64,000 nt of DNA from Nocardia aurea (GTDB lineage Bacteria; Actinomycetota; Actinomycetes; Mycobacteriales; Mycobacteriaceae): positions 1-64,000 of the forward strand of contig NZ_QCYJ01000085.1 in the NCBI RefSeq assembly GCF_003123685.1. The letters are read 5' to 3'. Shown piece by piece: positions 8,670-17,499 of this stretch. Under the pieces are notes generated by a model. It ran no database searches. It was not told where the DNA came from and was given only the letters and a program-made list of their open reading frames with translations. A program made the translations under genes and the position numbers. The first letter of the stretch is position 1. Each line of letters starts with the position of its first letter.

Positions 8670-9050
8670 GTGACCGACCCGCGCCCACTCGCCGAATCCG
8701 TATCACTGACTCTGGCACGCCGATTCCTCGGTCGCACAGTCGATCTCACCATCGACCGGCCCTACGGAAGTCGCCACCCCACCTGCGAATTCCTCTACGT
8801 AGTGAACTACGGATTCGTTCCCGGCACGCTCGCGCCCGACGGCGAGGAACTCGATGCCTACTTTCTCGGCCCTACCGAGCCCATGACCTCCGCGACCGGA
8901 ACGTGCGTCGCGATCGTCCACCGTCTACACGACGATGACGACAAGCTGGTCGTCGTCCCGACCGACGAACTCGACCTCGATGACGCAGCGATCGCTCTCG
9001 CGGTCGAGTTCCAAGAAGAACCCGGGCACTACGTCATCGTCCGGTCCTGA
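8670..9050 (+). CDS. inorganic pyrophosphatase-like protein
   Basis: This 126-residue protein carries VDLTIDRPYGSRHP, VVNYGFVPGTLAPDGEELDAYFLG and DDDDKLVVVP, which match the short inorganic diphosphatase-like proteins: the metal-binding DGEELDAY corresponds to the DxDxxD region of family I pyrophosphatases, though only part of the full set of acidic ligands is visible. It is shorter than the housekeeping enzyme (about 160-175 residues), so it may be a side-branch hydrolase rather than the main PPase. The start is GTG 8670. Confidence 0.72.
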   Translation: MTDPRPLAESVSLTLARRFLGRTVDLTIDRPYGSRHPTCEFLYVVNYGFVPGTLAPDGEELDAYFLGPTEPMTSATGTCVAIVHRLHDDDDKLVVVPTDELDLDDAAIALAVEFQEEPGHYVIVRS

Positions 9051-9104
9051 CCGGGGACCACCGACCGCGCCGGTAATCGTCGCGGAATCGAATGTCCGCA
9101 CTCA

Positions 9105-10052
9105 CTAGGGTTCATCGCGTTGGGGCAGGATGGGTTTCTCGTCGGCGGAGCCACCTTGTTGAATCCGCCGCCCTCGCGCGAGTTCTGCGTCGAATTGGGC
9201 GCCGAGCAGGATGGCGATGTTGGTGAGCCACAACCAGATCAGGAACACGACCGCACCGGCCAGGGAACCGTACACCTTGTTGTATGTGCCGAAATGTGTC
9301 GCGTAGAAAGCGAATCCGGCCGACGCGGCGATCCACAGCAGGACGGCGAGCGAGCTGCCCGGTGTCAGCCAGTGGAACCCGAGTTGGCGAGCATTCGGTG
9401 CGGCCCAATACAGCAGGGCGAAGGCCAGATTGACCAGTATCGCCATGATCGGCCACTTCACGATCCCCCAGACGGTCACGCCGACCGATCCGAATCCCAT
9501 CCATTGCCCGACGGTTTCCGCGATCTGGCCGCTGACCACGACCCCGACCGTGCAAATCGCGACCAGCAGCACGATGACGGCGGTCAGAACGATCTGCAAC
9601 GGAACGGTTTTCCAGAGGGGCCGACCCTCCTCGGTGTCGTAGATCGAGTTGACCGCGCGCACGAACGCGCCGATGTAGCCGGAGGCGGTCCACAGTGCCG
9701 TCGCTATGCCGATGATCGCGATCGGACCGGCCAGCGAGCGTGAACGCTGCAGTTCTTCGAGGACCTGCACGATCGCCGAATTGTCACCGTCGCCGACCTG
9801 GGTGATGGTGTCGATCAAGGACTGGGTGGCCTCTGGGCCCGCCAAGCCCATCAGCGCCGACAGCACGATGACTCCGGGAAACAGTGAGATCACGCTGTAG
9901 TAGGTCAACGCTGCGGCCCAATCGGTGAGATTGTCGCCCCAGAGTTCGGAGACGGTGCGGCGCAACACTCCCCACCAGATAGGGCGGTGCAACGCCCAAG
10001 GACCTTTGATTCCCCGGTGCCGAACAACCGGATCTGCCGCGATATCCGACAT
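9105..10052 (-). CDS. YihY/BrkB-family inner-membrane protein (copy 1)
   Basis: This 315-residue protein has about six hydrophobic helices and the family motifs DWAAALTYYSVISLFPG, ATALWTASGYIGAF and VYGSLAGAVVFLIWLWLTN, typical of YihY/UPF0761 (BrkB) membrane proteins. Their function is unsettled; older claims of RNase activity do not hold. The ATG is preceded by GGGAGG. Its promoter is a perfect match to the SigB/SigF consensus (see 10080-10104). A paralogue lies at 26094-27191 with a similar promoter, so both may act in the same stress response. Confidence 0.9.
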   Translation of the reverse strand: MSDIAADPVVRHRGIKGPWALHRPIWWGVLRRTVSELWGDNLTDWAAALTYYSVISLFPGVIVLSALMGLAGPEATQSLIDTITQVGDGDNSAIVQVLEELQRSRSLAGPIAIIGIATALWTASGYIGAFVRAVNSIYDTEEGRPLWKTVPLQIVLTAVIVLLVAICTVGVVVSGQIAETVGQWMGFGSVGVTVWGIVKWPIMAILVNLAFALLYWAAPNARQLGFHWLTPGSSLAVLLWIAASAGFAFYATHFGTYNKVYGSLAGAVVFLIWLWLTNIAILLGAQFDAELARGRRIQQGGSADEKPILPQRDEP

Positions 10053-10079
10053 CGACCAACCTCCCGCTCACACCGGCAG

Positions 10080-10104
10080 ATACCCGGCGATTACCAGGTG
10101 AAAC
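10080..10104 (-). promoter_or_regulatory. SigB/SigF-type promoter of yihY copy 1
   Basis: On the minus strand this reads GTTT, 15 bases, GGGTAT, an exact match to the general-stress sigma consensus. The predicted transcript starts about 20 bases before the GTG/ATG region of the YihY gene at 10052. It is the best match in the window. Confidence 0.75.
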
Positions 10105-10252
10105 GGCGGAAAGGGAGGTTGCTCACCAGGCTCGGCGTGTCGGCAGCGACCCGCCCGCGGACGCGGGGCGAGAGGGGAAGTGCGATAAATGGTTTGCGCC
10201 CGATCTTTCGTGCGGGGATGCTCGGCCGAACAGTCATCGAGAGGAACGTGAC

Positions 10253-11776
10253 ATGGCCGCAGCCGGCACGCCGTCCGAGTCCGAGCCGCAGGTCCGCACG
10301 GCGGCCGGTGTGTTGCGCGGTCGCCGGGAGGCGGGACTGGCGGTCTTCCGCGGCATCCCGTTCGCCGAGCCGCCGGTGGGCGAGCTGCGTTTCGCCGCGC
10401 CCCGGCCGGTTCGAGGCTGGGAGGGGGTGCGACCCGCCGTCGCCTACGGCCCGCCGCCTCCACAGTCCGCGATACTCGCGGTGGCCGACAGCGCCGCCGG
10501 AGACGACTGGCTGACGGTCAATGTCTGGACGCCGGAACCGGATTCGGGCTCCGGACTGCCGGTGATGGTGTGGATTCCCGGCGGTGGTTACGCCATCGGC
10601 AACTCCGGCCTGCTGGATTACGACGCCGGAAACTTGGCCGCGACCGGAACCGTGGTCGTGACCCTCAATTACCGTCTCGGCATCGAGGGGTTCGCCCAGA
10701 TCGAGGGCGCCCCGGCCAACCGTGGACTGCTCGACCAGGTCGCGGCCCTGGAGTGGGTGCGCGACAACATTCGGGTGTTCGGCGGCGACCCCGACCGGGT
10801 GACGGTCTTCGGACAGTCCGCGGGTGCCGGATCGGTCGCCGCGCTGCTGGTGATGCCGCGCGCGGCCGGGCTCTTCCGTCGGGCGATCGCGCAAAGCGTG
10901 CCGGGCACGTTCTTCTCTCCCGAGCTTGCTACCGACCTCACCGCGGCCTTCGCCACCGAACTCGGGGTGGCGCCCACGGTGTCGGGGCTGTCGGAAGTGC
11001 CACCGGATCTGCTGCCCGCCGCGGGCGACGAGGTTTTCGCCAAGATGGACCGGTGGCGGGAGCGCTGGGGTCGGATCACCCTCCGGCCGATTCCGTACGC
11101 GCCGGTCATCGACGGCGACGTGCTGCCCACGACCCCGTGGCAGGGGCTGGCCGACGGCGCCGCCCGCGACGTCGAGCTTCTCGTCGGTCACACGCGTCAC
11201 GAGCACCGGCTGTTCAGCCTGATCGACGGTGTGCTGGGACAGGTCACCCGCGAACAGACAGAGATCGCGCTGCATGTTCTCACCGCGGATCCGGATGGTG
11301 CGCGCCGGTATCGCGAGGCGTTCCCGGACGCCGACGACGAGGAACTCTACGAACTGGTCAACGCCGACTGGCTGTTCCGCATGCCCAGCGTCGCGCTCGC
11401 CGACGCCCGGATCGCGGGCGGCGGCCGGGTCCACCTCTACGAGCTGACCTGGACCGCTCCCGGTATGGGCGGTGCGCTGGGGGCTTGCCACGGTCTGGAT
11501 GTTCCGCTGGTCTTCGGCAACCTGGACAGTGGGCGGACCGCCATGCTGATCGGCGACCCGCCCCCGCCGGAGGCGACGGAACTCTCGGCGCGCATACGCG
11601 GGTCGTGGACGGCGTTCGCCGCGCACGGCGAGCCGGGCTGGCCCGCGTACGACGCCGGTCAGCGCCTCACTCAGATCTTCGACACGCCGTCGACGGTCAC
11701 CGCCTACCCCGAGGAGACCTCGCGGCTGCTGTGGCGGGATTGCACCTTCCCGGCGCTGCCGCTGCACGCGCCGTGA
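10253..11776 (+). CDS. type B carboxylesterase/lipase
   Basis: This 507-residue protein has the carboxylesterase type B signatures FRGIPFAEPPVGELRF near residue 30, the oxyanion-hole segment WIPGGGYAIG, the nucleophile elbow FGQSAGAGSV (GQSAG instead of the commoner GESAG), and a late ACHGLDVPLVFG carrying the catalytic histidine. It should hydrolyse short acyl esters; the substrate is unknown. No signal peptide is seen, so it is probably cytoplasmic. The ATG at 10253 follows GAGAGGA. It is divergent from yihY and followed by the HEAT-repeat gene. Confidence 0.9.
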   Translation: MAAAGTPSESEPQVRTAAGVLRGRREAGLAVFRGIPFAEPPVGELRFAAPRPVRGWEGVRPAVAYGPPPPQSAILAVADSAAGDDWLTVNVWTPEPDSGSGLPVMVWIPGGGYAIGNSGLLDYDAGNLAATGTVVVTLNYRLGIEGFAQIEGAPANRGLLDQVAALEWVRDNIRVFGGDPDRVTVFGQSAGAGSVAALLVMPRAAGLFRRAIAQSVPGTFFSPELATDLTAAFATELGVAPTVSGLSEVPPDLLPAAGDEVFAKMDRWRERWGRITLRPIPYAPVIDGDVLPTTPWQGLADGAARDVELLVGHTRHEHRLFSLIDGVLGQVTREQTEIALHVLTADPDGARRYREAFPDADDEELYELVNADWLFRMPSVALADARIAGGGRVHLYELTWTAPGMGGALGACHGLDVPLVFGNLDSGRTAMLIGDPPPPEATELSARIRGSWTAFAAHGEPGWPAYDAGQRLTQIFDTPSTVTAYPEETSRLLWRDCTFPALPLHAP

Positions 11777-11929
11777 AATATTCGACGCGGCCGAGAGCGA
11801 GTGTGCCGCTCGGTGGCGGCGTTCGACGTCGATCCGGCTGGGAGCCGTGTACACGCACATACGCGTTCGAGCTGCGCCGACATCCCGAGCGTGGCAGGGG
11901 ACGAGATCACCGCCAGGTACCGTTGGGCG

Positions 11930-12733
11930 GTGAACCCAGCTGATGCGCGTCGCCTGAAAGACGGCGATCTCGAGACCCGCGAGGAAAATCTGCGGCTGCT
12001 ACTCGTGCGGGCCGGTGACGGGGACACATCCGCCAAGGAAGTGCTGCGCGCGCTCGTGCGCGACTATCCCGACTACCACCGTTCGGTCTACAGCCGGGCG
12101 TTGAACCGCGCGGAGGTCTTCGGCGACGACACACTGAAGGCGCCACTGCTCGCCTCCCTTACCGACACTCGGTACAACTGCCAGGCGTGGGCGGCGATGG
12201 GCTGCGCGGCGCTCGGCTTCCGCGAGGCGGTTCCCGGCTTGGTCGCGCTGCTCGACCACTCGCAACAGATGGCTCGCGACCAAGCGGTGATCGCGCTGGG
12301 CGTCCTCGGCGACGAATCGGTCGTCCCCGCACTCGCGCCCCTGCTGCACGACTCGGTCGCGGGAATGCGCGAACGCGCCGCCGAGGCCCTCGGCATGATC
12401 GGCGGCGAGGCGGCCCTGGCCGCACTATGGGACGAATTCGAGAACCGCCGATACTTCCGGATCGGCTATATCGCCAGCGCGCTGTCCCAATTCGCCCCGG
12501 ACGTTATCCCGAGGCTGTGCGCGGCCGCCGCGAGCGACGACCCCGACCAGCGATATTGGGCGGCTGTCGCGCTCGGTTCGACCGGTGACGATCGTGCGGT
12601 GCCGACACTGGAAAGACTGATGGCCCACGACCGCGGCTCGACGGTCTTCGACGGCATGGTGAGCGTGGCCGCGAAGAAGGGACTGCGCACGCTCCGACGA
12701 ATCCAAGCCGCGATCGCAGCGCGCGAATCCTGA
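11930..12733 (+). CDS. HEAT-repeat protein
   Basis: The protein has about 267 residues from GTG 11930. From about residue 60 it consists of repeated helical pairs with the HEAT/PBS-lyase pattern, for example QMARDQAVIALGVLGDESVV, VAGMRERAAEALGMIGGEAA and QRYWAAVALGSTGDDRAVP. Such solenoids bind proteins; no catalytic residues are visible. The start is uncertain: GTG 11891 is also in frame and neither has a strong ribosome site. The gene follows the esterase on the same strand with about 150 bases between, so co-transcription is possible. The partner is unknown. Confidence 0.75.
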   Translation: MNPADARRLKDGDLETREENLRLLLVRAGDGDTSAKEVLRALVRDYPDYHRSVYSRALNRAEVFGDDTLKAPLLASLTDTRYNCQAWAAMGCAALGFREAVPGLVALLDHSQQMARDQAVIALGVLGDESVVPALAPLLHDSVAGMRERAAEALGMIGGEAALAALWDEFENRRYFRIGYIASALSQFAPDVIPRLCAAAASDDPDQRYWAAVALGSTGDDRAVPTLERLMAHDRGSTVFDGMVSVAAKKGLRTLRRIQAAIAARES

Positions 12734-12783
12734 CACGCGGCTGGCGTTGCCGTAGCTGCGCGTGGTGGTGAAGTGTCTCCGGA

Positions 12784-13017
12784 ATGGAAGAGACGATCGA
12801 GACTTCGGTTCTCGAAGCGATAGGCCGGGTTGATTGTCGTCGACCTGGCGACGCTCGTCCCATCGTTGACACTTCCACCGGAACTGATCTGACCACGTCA
12901 ACGCCTTCGCTCGACGTGAAATCCGCGCAGGCATTTCGTGGCACCGTGCAGTCGCGTCTCACTCCGAGTTGCATCTCCGCGAATTATCTTTTGGTGCAGC
13001 TGTTTTCGTCATATTGA
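12784..13017 (+). CDS. possible small protein upstream of ABC exporter pair
   Basis: A 77-codon frame starts at ATG 12784 and ends about 110 bases before the exporter genes. The N terminus (MEETIETSVLEAIGRVD) is acidic and helix-like, and the C terminus is hydrophobic with cysteine and serines (SCISANYLLVQLFSSY), which would suit an exported peptide with a leader. Codon usage is poorer in GC at third positions than the neighbours and the ribosome site is weak, so it may be non-coding. This entry covers most of the 394-base stretch between the HEAT and ABC genes, where nothing else was recognised. Confidence 0.2.
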   Translation: MEETIETSVLEAIGRVDCRRPGDARPIVDTSTGTDLTTSTPSLDVKSAQAFRGTVQSRLTPSCISANYLLVQLFSSY

Positions 13018-13127
13018 TCGAATCCGTTGTTTGTGTCGGCTCGCGACCCGAGCATTGGTTGTCGTGATCGGTGCCCACCGACTTCTCGCGACGCGGGTCG
13101 GGTGCGGCACGGGAGGGGGACTCGGGG

Positions 13128-14972
13128 ATGGCCGAGGGCGGTTTCGATCCACGGTGGCAGCGGGGAGCGCTGTCACCGCGGACAGCGATCGAGCTGTTGC
13201 GTGAGCGGGTGGCGTTGCTGGGGTTGCTGAGGTCGGTTCCGTGGCCCGTGCTGCTCGGATACATCCTCGTCGCGGCTATCTCGGTGTTGGCGCCGACAGG
13301 GGTGGCACTGGCCACCGCGGCGCTGATCCGAGCATTGAAGTCGGGCTCCTCGTCGCTTTCGCTGCCGGTGGTCGCGGTAGGGGTGCTGATCGTCTCGGCC
13401 GAGGCGGCGATCGCGCTGCGTTCGGTGTCGAACCTGAGGATCACCGAGATCGTGGACGGAAATATCCGTTCGGCGGTCCGTCGCGCCGCCGGAGGAGCGA
13501 CGCCGTTCGCGGTGGTCGCGTCGGTGGCGTTTCAGGCCGATGTGGGGCGCGCCTGCGACCCCGGGGTGACGGCGCGTAACCGGACCGCGGGTGCGGCCTG
13601 TACCGGGCAGTTGCTGTTGGTGTTCCGGTTCCTCGGTGCCGGCGTCGGCACCGCGGTGCTCGCCGTATTCGATGTGTGGCTCGCGTTGTTCGTGCTGATC
13701 GCGGCCTTGACCGCCCGTACGCTGGTTCGGCGGCAGTGGATCTATCTGACGAGACTCCAGTCCGATTCGACAGCGGAATTGCATGAACGTGAGGCCCTGG
13801 GACGTCTGCTCACCGATGAGCGCGCCGCCAGAGAGCTGCGCGTGCTACGGCTGTACGACTGGTTCATCGACCGGTGGTCGGAGATCGCGAACCGGCACCG
13901 GCGCAGGTTCTCGGTGGCGCACCTGCTGGTGATCCGCCGCCAGTACGTGACCACCGCTCTCGCCTTCACCCTTGCCTTCGCGGGATTCGGTTTCCCCGGA
14001 TTCGCCGCGGCCACAGGCGATCTCGGTCTCGCGGGACTCACCGCCTGCCTCGTCGCGGTGACCGTGGTTTTCGAGATCGCCGCAATGGGTTTCGAGGCGT
14101 TCGACATCGACTACGGGCTGGCGGGCTTTCACGCCTACCAGCGGATCATGGCGACGGCGGAGAAGGTCCAGGTATCCGGGCGCCCGGCCGAACCGACTCC
14201 GGATCCCGCGGCGGCGATCCGATTCGAACAGGTCGGGTTCTGCTATCCGGGTGCGTCGCGCCGAGTGCTCGACGGTGTCGACCTCGAGATCCGGGCGGGT
14301 CAGACCTTGGGTTTGGTCGGCATCAACGGCGCGGGTAAATCGACACTCACCACGCTGCTCACCGGTCTGTACGCACCCACCACGGGCCGGATCGTCCGAG
14401 ACGGCAGACCCTACCCGCCACCGGACCGCCCCGATGTCGCGGTGGTGAACCAGAACTTCCTGCGGTATCCGCTTTCGGTGCGGGAGAACATCCGCCTCGC
14501 TCTGACCGACGATCCCGGTGACGACGAACTGGTGCTCGACTGCCTGGCCAAGGTCGGGCTCGCGGATCACCTACGCGCCAAGGACATCACACTCGACGAT
14601 CCGCTGTGGACGGCGCGTGACGGCAGGGTCGGATTGTCGGGTGGGCAGTGGCAGCGTGTGGCGTTGGCGCGTGCGCTGTTCGCGGTGGCGAAGGGCAGCA
14701 CGGTGGTCGTGCTGGACGAACCGACCTCGCAACTGGATGTCGAGGCCGAACTCGGCTTCCACGAGCAGGTGTTGTCGGTCCTGGCCGAGGTCACCGTCGT
14801 GCTGATCACCCACCGCCTGTCCACGGTTCGCCACGTCGATCGGATCGTGCTGCTGTCCGGAGGGCGCATCACCGAGGACGGCGATCACGAGACACTCATG
14901 GCCACCGATGGCGACTACGCTCGCCTGTTCCGATTGCAAGCCGAACGCTTCGGCGAGGAGGTGCGCGCGTGA
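13128..14972 (+). CDS. ABC exporter half-transporter 1 (permease-ATPase fusion)
   Basis: This 614-residue protein has an N-terminal membrane domain of about six helices and a C-terminal ATPase with Walker A GINGAGKST, signature LSGGQWQR, Walker B VVVLDEPTSQLD and H-loop LITHRLS. It is an exporter-type (ABCB-like) half-unit. ATG 13128 is chosen over GTG 13071 because GGAGGGGG lies about 8 bases upstream. The second half-transporter overlaps it by 4 bases, so a heterodimer is expected. The cargo is unknown; an ABC pair beside a small frame at 12784 would fit peptide export but no maturation enzyme is present. Confidence 0.88.
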   Translation: MAEGGFDPRWQRGALSPRTAIELLRERVALLGLLRSVPWPVLLGYILVAAISVLAPTGVALATAALIRALKSGSSSLSLPVVAVGVLIVSAEAAIALRSVSNLRITEIVDGNIRSAVRRAAGGATPFAVVASVAFQADVGRACDPGVTARNRTAGAACTGQLLLVFRFLGAGVGTAVLAVFDVWLALFVLIAALTARTLVRRQWIYLTRLQSDSTAELHEREALGRLLTDERAARELRVLRLYDWFIDRWSEIANRHRRRFSVAHLLVIRRQYVTTALAFTLAFAGFGFPGFAAATGDLGLAGLTACLVAVTVVFEIAAMGFEAFDIDYGLAGFHAYQRIMATAEKVQVSGRPAEPTPDPAAAIRFEQVGFCYPGASRRVLDGVDLEIRAGQTLGLVGINGAGKSTLTTLLTGLYAPTTGRIVRDGRPYPPPDRPDVAVVNQNFLRYPLSVRENIRLALTDDPGDDELVLDCLAKVGLADHLRAKDITLDDPLWTARDGRVGLSGGQWQRVALARALFAVAKGSTVVVLDEPTSQLDVEAELGFHEQVLSVLAEVTVVLITHRLSTVRHVDRIVLLSGGRITEDGDHETLMATDGDYARLFRLQAERFGEEVRA

Positions 14973-16735
14973 GCGCCGCACGAGAAATACTGAACGCGCT
15001 GAAACTCGGGTATCGCGTCGAGCCTCGAATGTCGGTGTTGGCGGCGTTGCTGTTGCCCTGCGCGATGGCCAACACCGTCCTCGCCGCCCTGGGCCAGCGC
15101 TGGCTGGTGAACAGCGCGAACGCCGCGATCGCGTGGGAAGCGGTACTCGGGGCGGCGCTGGCAGCTCTCGCGCTCGGGGTGAGCGGTTCGCTGACCCGCG
15201 TGGTGACCAACCTTCGTAATCATCTGGCCCACGAGTCCGGGCGGGCATTGGCTCGAGAGGCGTTCGTGCTGGTCGCCCGCCGCCGCGATCACGAACTCCT
15301 TTCCGACAGCGCCTATGCCGACGACGTCGAGATCTTGCGCAAGCACGCACTCACCCTGGGCAATCTGGCGTGGACCGGAATCCTGTTGGCCGGCCAGGCG
15401 GTGAGTATCGTGGTCTCGCTGTCACTGCTCGTGAGCGTGCATCCGGCGCTGGGGCTGACGGCGCTGCTGGTACTGCTGCCGATCGGGTTGGCGATGTGGA
15501 CCCAGAACCGGATCCGATCCGCCGACGAGAATCTGACCACCCGACTGCGCCAGGAACGCGAAATCCACGCCGCCTGTACAGAATCCGAGCGAGTCGGCGA
15601 ACCACGAACCTACGGAGCGTTACCCCGACTGGATGCGTACGCATCCCGCGTGTGGGAAGAGGTGTCGGTGCGCCGAGCCCGGGTGCGGTTGTGGGCAGCG
15701 TTGGTCACCGTCGCGGGGTGGGTGGTCTTCGGTGTTGGACTCGTTCTCGGCCTGTCCGTGCTCGCGGATCAGCTGAGAGCCGGGGCGGCCACCCTCGGTG
15801 ATGTCATCCTCGTGATCACGCTGATCACCGGAGTGCGACTTCAGATCTCCCACAGTCTGTTCGAGGTCGAGGCCGTCGCCGAAGGCATCTCCGCCGCGCA
15901 CGCCATGGGCCGAGTTCGCGCCGCATCGGTCCCGACAGGCCACACCGGCCCCGGCCTGCCCGCACAACTGCGCGACGGCATCATCGTCGACAACGTCTCC
16001 TTCGACTACGCCAACGGCGTCCACGCCCTGCACGACGTCAGCCTCACGATCCCGGCGGGTTCGGTGGTCGCGGTCGTCGGGCTCAACGGAGCGGGCAAGT
16101 CCACGCTGGTGGACCTGCTCACCGGCACGCTGCGCCCCACCGGCGGGCGCATCCTGCTCGACGGCACCGACCTGTCCACCGTGGACCTCGACCACGGCCC
16201 GCGCAGACTGAGCGGCGCCTTCCAGGACTTCCTGCGGCCACCCGTCCTCGCGGGCGAAAGCGTCGGGATCGGAGACCTGGAACATCTCCACGACGAGCCC
16301 GCCGTGTGGCGCGCGATAGATCGGGCCGACGCCGGATCGGTGTTCGACGCGCTGCCCGAAGGACTGCGGACCCCGTTGTCGTTGCAGGACGGAGCAAGTC
16401 TGTCCCACGGCCAGTGGCAGAAGTTGGCCATCGCCCGATCCGCGATGAACGACGCCCCGCTGGTCATCGCCCTGGACGAGCCCACCTCCGCGCTCGATCC
16501 GCAAGCCGAGCACGACCTGTTCACCCGTTACGTCCAACGGGCACGCGACGTGGCGGCTCGACAGGGCACCATCACACTGCTGGTCTCCCATCGCCTCTCC
16601 AGCGCGCGGTTGGCCGACCGTGTCCTGTCGATCGAGAACGGCCGCGTCGCGGAGTACGGCACGCACGAGCAACTCATGAACCACAACGGCCGCTATCGGC
16701 AACTGTTCGAAGACCAGCAAGCCGCCTACAGCTGA
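14969..16735 (+). CDS. ABC exporter half-transporter 2
   Basis: This 588-residue permease-ATPase fusion pairs with the preceding gene. GTG 14969 overlaps the preceding TGA (GTGA) and follows GAGGAGG. Its ATPase has Walker A GLNGAGKST, Walker B VIALDEPTSALD and SHRLS, but the signature reads LSHGQWQK, with histidine in place of the first glycine of LSGGQ. The partner protein keeps canonical LSGGQ, so one composite ATP site may be degenerate, as in asymmetric heterodimeric exporters. Part of the membrane domain is also short. Function is inferred from the pair. Confidence 0.88.
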   Translation: MSAAREILNALKLGYRVEPRMSVLAALLLPCAMANTVLAALGQRWLVNSANAAIAWEAVLGAALAALALGVSGSLTRVVTNLRNHLAHESGRALAREAFVLVARRRDHELLSDSAYADDVEILRKHALTLGNLAWTGILLAGQAVSIVVSLSLLVSVHPALGLTALLVLLPIGLAMWTQNRIRSADENLTTRLRQEREIHAACTESERVGEPRTYGALPRLDAYASRVWEEVSVRRARVRLWAALVTVAGWVVFGVGLVLGLSVLADQLRAGAATLGDVILVITLITGVRLQISHSLFEVEAVAEGISAAHAMGRVRAASVPTGHTGPGLPAQLRDGIIVDNVSFDYANGVHALHDVSLTIPAGSVVAVVGLNGAGKSTLVDLLTGTLRPTGGRILLDGTDLSTVDLDHGPRRLSGAFQDFLRPPVLAGESVGIGDLEHLHDEPAVWRAIDRADAGSVFDALPEGLRTPLSLQDGASLSHGQWQKLAIARSAMNDAPLVIALDEPTSALDPQAEHDLFTRYVQRARDVAARQGTITLLVSHRLSSARLADRVLSIENGRVAEYGTHEQLMNHNGRYRQLFEDQQAAYS

Positions 16736-16858
16736 CGGAACTGCTGTTGCCCAACAGGATTCACGACACCGACGGTGCTCGTTGCGCTCGGTGAGTCCGC
16801 AGGTCGAATCCTCGCGTGCGACGAAATCAGCCCGGCTGCGGTTCTGCGACCGAGCGAC

Positions 16859-17428
16859 CTATGCTCGCAACCCCTCCAGTACGAGATCGATCAAGCGCTC
16901 CGCTCGGTCGGGCCCCGCGTACTCGCATGTCCACGCTGCGGCATTGATGAGGGTGAACACATCCGCTGCGGCCGCACCGGGGGCCAGCTCCGCGGTCCTT
17001 TCCGCGAGTGCGACGAGTTCGGCGCCGATGCTGTTCATTCGCAAGCAGGCTTCCTGTAGTTCGCTGCTGTGGTCGTCGAGACTCTCGGCCAGGACCGCGG
17101 TCAATCCTTGATAGGTGGAGGCGTGCCGCACGACGGCGCGCACCCACTCGCCGATGGTGTCGATGGTGACCGTCGCGCCGATCAACCGATCACCGAAGTC
17201 GAACAGGTCGCCGTTGCGCTCGGCCAGCAACGCGGCGATGAGCGCACGGCGAGTGGGGAAATGCCCGTACAGCGTGCCGATGCCCACCCCGGCCCGACGC
17301 GCCACGTGCTCGAGCGGAGCGTCGGCGCCGCCCGCGCGGAAGACCTCGTCGGCGGCGGCGAGCAGCAGCCGACGATTCCGTACGGCGTCCGCGCGTGGGC
17401 GGCGGATCCCGGGTCCGGCTTCCTTCAT
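16859..17428 (-). CDS. TetR-family repressor, partner of the NmrA gene
   Basis: This 189-residue protein has a TetR helix-turn-helix at about 35-65 (PLEHVARRAGVGIGTLYGHF) and a ligand domain with no family hallmark. It is divergent from the NAD(P)-binding gene at 17500, and the 71-base gap contains two 13-bp palindromes that are obvious operators. The product most likely represses both itself and the NmrA-type gene until a ligand binds. Its start is ATG 17428. Confidence 0.88.
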   Translation of the reverse strand: MKEAGPGIRRPRADAVRNRRLLLAAADEVFRAGGADAPLEHVARRAGVGIGTLYGHFPTRRALIAALLAERNGDLFDFGDRLIGATVTIDTIGEWVRAVVRHASTYQGLTAVLAESLDDHSSELQEACLRMNSIGAELVALAERTAELAPGAAAADVFTLINAAAWTCEYAGPDRAERLIDLVLEGLRA

Positions 17429-17440
17429 CGCATCCCTTCT

Positions 17441-17484
17441 AAATCGAGGGACCCTCGAGATATATTCCGAGGGTCCCTCGATTT
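17441..17484. promoter_or_regulatory. tandem palindromic operators between tetR and NmrA gene
   Basis: A perfect 17-bp inverted repeat (17441-17457 and 17468-17484) is built from two self-palindromes, CGAGGGACCCTCG at 17445-17457 and CGAGGGTCCCTCG at 17468-17480, with centres 23 bases apart. The design suggests two TetR dimers binding on opposite or adjacent faces. It lies in a divergent promoter region. Confidence 0.8.
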
Positions 17485-17499
17485 TAGTAGGAGAGCATG

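Noticed and set aside
10091..11860. 589-codon minus-strand frame antisense to the esterase
   Set aside because: The esterase has catalytic motifs and ribosome site; the antisense frame has none.
12504..12974. Minus-strand frame over the HEAT-gene end and the upstream gap
   Set aside because: Antisense shadow with arginine-rich composition; the HEAT repeats are on the plus strand.
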